Assembly (NCBI GenBank): GCA_913062745.1
Contig: CAJXXJ010000011.1
Span: 1-17,826, forward strand
From: an uncultured Phaeodactylibacter sp.
GTDB taxonomy: Bacteria; Bacteroidota; Bacteroidia; Chitinophagales; Saprospiraceae
DNA length: 17,826 nt
Direction: 5' to 3'
The notes beneath the pieces are model-generated. The model was not told where the DNA came from and did no database searches. It saw only the letters and a program-made list of their open reading frames with translations. Made by a program: the position numbers and the translations under genes. Shown piece by piece: positions 13,906 to 17,826 of this stretch. Positions within the stretch are counted from its first letter, which is position 1, and every line of letters begins with the position of its first letter.

Positions 13906-14376
13906 ATGAGCGAAAAGAAGCAAAAAGAAGAAAAGGAAGAGATCATCAACCCGATCGACCCGGATAAAATCGCGGAAAACCCGCACAGCCTGCCCTACGC
14001 CCATACCGTAAGCGGCGTGGAGATCAAGCCAATCGACAAAGGCAAGGTAAAGGGGCGCTCGGTCACGGCCATGTACAAACAAACGGACATGCAGCTCGAC
14101 CAGATCCGCAAACAGATCGAACTGCTGGCTGAGCAGGCCAGGGGTATCAAAGACCGCGTCACTATCTCCGAGCAGATCTACAATGCCGAAATGAATTTCG
14201 AGCCGCTCATCGGCTTCACCTATCACCTCTACGAACGCAAAAGCGGCGAAAAGTACGTCCTCTCGATGGTCGGCCCGCGCGAATGGGGCCCCAACCCACC
14301 CTACCGCTTTATCGCAACGGTGGAACTGCTGTCAGACCATACCTGGGAAGTGCTGGAGAAAGGTGAAGAAGAGTAA
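13906..14376 (+). CDS. DUF2452 family protein
   Basis: From the ATG at 13906 the protein has 156 residues, starting with a highly charged MSEKKQKEEKEE stretch. The family core follows: DPDKIAENPHSLPYAHTVSG, then IKPIDKGKVKGRSVTAMYKQTDMQLDQI, a helical region ending VTISEQIYNAEM, and FEPLIGFTYHLYERK with SMVGPREWG. It has no signal peptide or transmembrane segment, so it is cytoplasmic. DUF2452 has no known function to my knowledge. The frame opens 19 codons earlier, but that stretch falls on the upstream terminator tail, so the later ATG is preferred. The DUF1573 gene starts 51 bases after the stop. Confidence 0.87.
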   Translation: MSEKKQKEEKEEIINPIDPDKIAENPHSLPYAHTVSGVEIKPIDKGKVKGRSVTAMYKQTDMQLDQIRKQIELLAEQARGIKDRVTISEQIYNAEMNFEPLIGFTYHLYERKSGEKYVLSMVGPREWGPNPPYRFIATVELLSDHTWEVLEKGEEE

Positions 14377-14405
14377 CTCGCTAATACTAAGCTTTCCCCT
14401 CCTCC

Positions 14406-14420
14406 GTTTTGTGACAAAAC
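14406..14420. repeat. Inverted repeat before the DUF1573 gene
   Basis: GTTTTGT-G-ACAAAAC is a perfect 7-base inverted repeat with one central base, ending 7 bases before the DUF1573 ATG. Its place between DUF2452 and DUF1573 could make it an operator or an mRNA hairpin. It lacks the T run of a terminator. Confidence 0.35.
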
Positions 14421-14427
14421 AAAGCCT

Positions 14428-14796
14428 ATGCGCCTGTTACTGACTTTTTTCCTGCTGCTATGGCTGGCTCCTGCGCGTGACAGCGCCGTTAGCTGGCTCG
14501 GGCCGACCACTTACGAAATGGGCGACCTCATCCACAAAGAGGCCGCTACCCATGAATTCCGCTTCCGGAACATCAGCAGCGATACCCTTTATATCGATAA
14601 TGTGCGCCCCTCCTGCGGCTGTACCTTCCCCGACTGGAACAAAGCCCCCGTCCCGCCCGACTCCACCGGCAGCATCCGGGTGGAATACGATGCGCGCGAC
14701 ATCGGCTACTTCAAAAAGAAACTCAAAGTCTACTTCAGCAATCAGCGGCGGGCCGAAGTCCTGTGGCTGGAAGGCTGGGTCGTCGACATTGATTAG
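14428..14796 (+). CDS. Exported DUF1573 domain protein
   Basis: The 122-residue protein starts with a signal peptide (MRLLLTFFLLLWLAPA) and then a single DUF1573 domain. It shows the hallmark HEFRFRNISSDTLYIDNVRPSCGCTFPDW, where the family carries CGC, and the IRVEYDARDIGYFKKKLKVYFSN strand pair of an Ig-like beta sandwich. DUF1573 proteins are common in Bacteroidota envelopes, and their role is not established. It may share a transcript with DUF2452, since the gap is only 51 bases and contains no terminator. Its TAG stop overlaps, on the opposite strand, the TAA stop of the PKD-repeat gene. Confidence 0.88.
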   Translation: MRLLLTFFLLLWLAPARDSAVSWLGPTTYEMGDLIHKEAATHEFRFRNISSDTLYIDNVRPSCGCTFPDWNKAPVPPDSTGSIRVEYDARDIGYFKKKLKVYFSNQRRAEVLWLEGWVVDID

Positions 14797-17700
14797 CGCA
14801 GTAGCGTCACCGTGCCCGTCTCCCGCCGCCGGTCACCGTTCTGATAGGTAATCTCCGCCATCCAGGTGTATACGCCTTGCGGCAAAAGCGCCCCTTTGTG
14901 CCGCCCGTCCCAGGCCTCCGCCGGCTGATGCTCTTCCAGCGCTTCAGAATACCAGACCAGCTCGCCGTAGGGCGAATATATACTGATGGCATAAGATTCC
15001 ATACCCAGCCCTACCGGTCGGAAGACCCGTACATCGCCGTTGCCGTATTCCGGCGAAAAGGCATTAGGCGCAAAGAAAGTCGTAATCCACTCCGGCTGAA
15101 TCAGCTGTGTGGTGTCATGCTCGCAGGTGAAAGCACCGCCGTTATCGTTATAGGCCGTAAGCTGCACCGGTATATCCGCATTGAAACTGTACTCATGCAC
15201 CGGCTCAAATACCGTCGTCTCCGTCCCGTCGCCCAAATCCCAGCGGAAACGGTCCGCATCCACCGAATGATTGAAGAAGGCGACATCCCCGATGATATCC
15301 TCCAGCGGGTCTACCTCGTAGCTGAAGTCCGCCCGCGGGCGCTGGTACACGGTAATCGCATCCGGCAGGCGCAGCGTATCCGTACAGTCCTCGTTGTATA
15401 CTGCGATTAGTTCCAGATCGTAGCGCCCGGCCTCCGCAAGCGTAAAGGAAGGGGCCGCCACCCGGAACTCCGGCAGGGATTCCACCCTCCAGGTATACTG
15501 CAGGGCTTGTTCCGACAGGTTTTCCACCTCCACGTACAGCGGCTCGCAGCCCTGATTAGCGGAAAGCTGCATAGCGGCCTCGGGGCGCCCCAGAATATCG
15601 ATTTCCTGCACCAGCGTATCGCGGCACAGAAATTCGTTTTCTACCAACAGCTGCACCTCGTACAGCCCGGCCTCCTCAAAGGTATGCGTGGCCTGTGTCG
15701 CATCCGAGCCGCTGCCATCGCCAAAGTCCCAGAGGTTGTTGACATTGCCATCCGACAGGTTCAGAAAGCTGACCTCCTGCGGCGCCCCGCAATTTTCCGG
15801 CGGGTCAAAGGTGAAGTCTGCCAGCGGTTTGGGCCGTACGAGCACCGGCGCGGTAGCCGTATCGCTGGGGCAGCCGTTGAAGCTGAGCGCCACCAGCTGC
15901 ACCTCGTAAGTGCCCGCTTCCGCGAAAATCTGAACCGGGCCCGATGCCGTACTGCTGTTCCCGTTAGCAAAATCCCAGCTGTAGCTGTCAGCAGCCGTGG
16001 AAGTATTTTCAAAATCTACCCGCAGCGGCGCACAGCCCTCACTCGTGCTCAGCCCAAAGGAGGCTTCCGGCGCAGGCAGTACGGCAAATGGTGCAGATAC
16101 CGTATCCCGGCATCCCCGGTTGCTTTCCGCAATCAGCGTCAGCTCGTATTCCCCGGGGGGTGGCAGGGGCAGGACGGGCTGCTCCTGCGTTTGGCTTTCG
16201 CCGAAAAGGCGCCACTCATAAGCCACAGCGCCGGAAGAAAGATTGAGGGGCGTCAGTAGAGTTTCATTGCTGCAAATACTCCCTTCCGGCAGCGTAAAGG
16301 CAGCAAGCGGGTCTTCGTGCACAGTGATATTCACCCAGGAAGTATCGCTGAAGCACTGCTGCTCATCGATCACGGTGAGCCGTACCTCGTAAACGCCGGG
16401 CGTGTTGTACACATGGGTTGGCGCCTCCGCAAAAGAGGCCGAGCTGCCGTCGCCAAAGTCCCAGATATACTCCAGGTTGCCCAGCCCGCTGCTCTGATTC
16501 GCGAAGGTAACGGAAAGCGGAGCGCAACCCGCCTCCGCCGAAGGCGTGAAAGAGGCCGCCGGGTTGCCGACTACCGTGACCGTTTGCGTAAGCGTAGCCG
16601 GGCAATTGTCCGGTACCGAGTAGACCGTCAGGCGGACCGTATAAACACCCGCTGAATCATAGGTGTGCACCGGCGAGTTGGCTGTGCTGCTCTGCCCGTC
16701 CCCGAAGTCCCACTCGCTGCCGCTGATGCCGGAGCTGAGATTGGAAAAGGCGACCTCCTCCCCCAGGCACGCCAGATCAGGCGCTTCAAACGCGGGTTCG
16801 GGAGCCGGCAGTACTTCCACATAAGCCGTATCCGTAGCTTCCCCGCAGCCTTTAGCGTACAGCACGATGGTATGCAGGCCCGGCTGCTGCAGGGTCACTA
16901 CCGGATCGGGCAAATTACTGCCGTCGAAGCTGCCATCCGGCGCAAATATCTGCCAGTTGACATTGGAACCGGGCGTTGAAAACTGCTGCAGCTGCATGCT
17001 CAGGGGCGAACAGCCGCCCAGCGTGTCCAGCTGTATGAAGGCAGAGACATCGGGCGGGTAGACGGTGAGCTGCCGGGAAAGGGTATCGGCACCGCACTCG
17101 TTGGTGGCGCTCAGCGTAATGGTATAGGTACTGATGCTGTCCTCCGGCGTGCTGTAGGTCTGCGGAGGCGGCAGGCTGTCGGTGAAGGTGTTGCCGTTAC
17201 CCAAGTCCCAGAAGAATTGGTCCGGATCACCGAGCACGGTATTGGCAAAATCGATGGTCAGCGGGGAGCAGCCCTCATCGGTGCTGAACCCAAAATTGAC
17301 GATGGGGTACGGCCGTACCAGCACGCTGTCCGCTTGCACATCCGGCCCGCAGAGGTTTTCCACTACGAGCTCCAGCACAAAGACCGAGTCTTGCGTAATG
17401 CCATCGAGCAACACATTGTCCAGGGCCGGCCCGGGCAGCGTATCGCCGGCCACAAGCCAGTACTGTGAGATACCGTCGCCGAAACTGTTGTTTTCCACTT
17501 CCAGCTCAAAGGGCGCGCAGCCCTCATCGGCCAGCAGCTCGAAGTCGGCCACCGGGGGCGTAGTGATGTAGAGGGTGGTGTCTTTGGTATCGGGGCAGCC
17601 GTCTGCGGAAGTTACTTGCAGGCTCAGCTCATAGGTGCCGGGCGTATCGTAACTGTGGCCCGGGCCCGGCTCCACGCTTGTGCTGCCGTCCCCAAAATCC

Positions 17701-17826
17701 CAGGCATAGGACACCGCCCCCTGAGAAGCATCGATGAGCTGAAAGTCTTCGCCCACGCACGGCAGGCCGTCGAAGGAGAAGTCCGCAACCGGATTTGCGT
17801 AAAGCGTGAAGCTGCGGGAATCGCAG
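14793..17826 (-). CDS. Large PKD-repeat surface protein with T9SS type B sorting domain (start beyond the window)
   Basis: The frame stays open to the right edge (at least 1010 residues), so the N-terminus and signal peptide lie outside. About 11 PKD-like units of some 80-90 residues follow in tandem. Seven carry a clear WDFGDG-type turn (WDFGDGST, WDLGNGNT, WDFGDGQS, WDFGDGSS, WDFANGNS, WDFGDGSG, WDLGDGTE); four are diverged. Most units begin with a Cys in a GC[AS]P-like element and hold a second Cys near the end, suggesting one disulfide per domain. The C-terminus (FFAPNAFSP...ISIYSPYGELVWYSE...AWDGRHKGALLPQGVYTW...GTVTLLR) is the CHU_C gliding-motility sorting domain, which directs secretion through the type IX system. 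A surface adhesin or motility role is inferred; the ligand is unknown. Confidence 0.93.
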   Translation of the reverse strand, partial: CDSRSFTLYANPVADFSFDGLPCVGEDFQLIDASQGAVSYAWDFGDGSTSVEPGPGHSYDTPGTYELSLQVTSADGCPDTKDTTLYITTPPVADFELLADEGCAPFELEVENNSFGDGISQYWLVAGDTLPGPALDNVLLDGITQDSVFVLELVVENLCGPDVQADSVLVRPYPIVNFGFSTDEGCSPLTIDFANTVLGDPDQFFWDLGNGNTFTDSLPPPQTYSTPEDSISTYTITLSATNECGADTLSRQLTVYPPDVSAFIQLDTLGGCSPLSMQLQQFSTPGSNVNWQIFAPDGSFDGSNLPDPVVTLQQPGLHTIVLYAKGCGEATDTAYVEVLPAPEPAFEAPDLACLGEEVAFSNLSSGISGSEWDFGDGQSSTANSPVHTYDSAGVYTVRLTVYSVPDNCPATLTQTVTVVGNPAASFTPSAEAGCAPLSVTFANQSSGLGNLEYIWDFGDGSSASFAEAPTHVYNTPGVYEVRLTVIDEQQCFSDTSWVNITVHEDPLAAFTLPEGSICSNETLLTPLNLSSGAVAYEWRLFGESQTQEQPVLPLPPPGEYELTLIAESNRGCRDTVSAPFAVLPAPEASFGLSTSEGCAPLRVDFENTSTAADSYSWDFANGNSSTASGPVQIFAEAGTYEVQLVALSFNGCPSDTATAPVLVRPKPLADFTFDPPENCGAPQEVSFLNLSDGNVNNLWDFGDGSGSDATQATHTFEEAGLYEVQLLVENEFLCRDTLVQEIDILGRPEAAMQLSANQGCEPLYVEVENLSEQALQYTWRVESLPEFRVAAPSFTLAEAGRYDLELIAVYNEDCTDTLRLPDAITVYQRPRADFSYEVDPLEDIIGDVAFFNHSVDADRFRWDLGDGTETTVFEPVHEYSFNADIPVQLTAYNDNGGAFTCEHDTTQLIQPEWITTFFAPNAFSPEYGNGDVRVFRPVGLGMESYAISIYSPYGELVWYSEALEEHQPAEAWDGRHKGALLPQGVYTWMAEITYQNGDRRRETGTVTLLR

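Noticed and set aside
13225..14226. Minus-strand open frame of 333 codons across the coiled-coil and DUF2452 genes
   Set aside because: It crosses a strong plus-strand terminator and two supported genes, and the product resembles no family.
14800..17826. Regular spacing of similar segments resembling a repeat array
   Set aside because: The similarity of about 250-base period is at protein level (PKD units); the bases diverge and no identical spacers or repeats of CRISPR type occur.

Overview
The window looks like chromosomal DNA of a member of the Bacteroidota. The evidence is a very large PKD-repeat surface protein ending in a gliding-motility/type IX secretion (T9SS type B, CHU_C) domain, several TAnnTTTG promoter elements, almost no Shine-Dalgarno sequences, a DUF2452 protein, and a Mrp protein of the Bacteroidota type. 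The fairly high G+C content and the PKD/CHU_C protein would suit a Saprospiraceae-like organism, but that placement is inference. No mobile element, CRISPR array, tRNA or rRNA was seen.

Left part (1-6246), almost all on the minus strand: the tail of a plus-strand membrane protein, a 2-hydroxyacid dehydrogenase, a 1-Cys peroxiredoxin with its own promoter and terminator, then a methionine operon. In that operon, a promoter and SAM-I (S-box) riboswitch at 4644-4768, a terminator hairpin, and the metY and metX genes lie in order, so sulfur assimilation into homocysteine is expected to fall when SAM is plentiful. Upstream of it lies a two-gene iron-sulfur unit, mrp followed by a NifU-like scaffold.

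Middle part (6420-11794), plus strand: ribF runs without a stop into a family 2 glycosyltransferase across a run of ten A residues. One A fewer would give two separate genes with an ATGA overlap. An RluA-type pseudouridine synthase follows 4 bases later, then an exported cysteine-rich hypothetical protein and a soluble three-PAS histidine kinase.

Right part (11805-17826): a minus-strand DEDDy 3'-5' exonuclease converges on the kinase. A plus-strand membrane-anchored coiled-coil protein follows, closed by a strong intrinsic terminator, then a DUF2452 protein and an exported DUF1573 protein. The last of these meets the PKD-repeat adhesin-like gene tail to tail, with overlapping stop codons. The adhesin gene runs off the right edge.

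The two points most worth following up are the A10 junction between ribF and the glycosyltransferase, and the complete SAM-I riboswitch with its expression platform. I found no convincing wholly novel multi-gene system.
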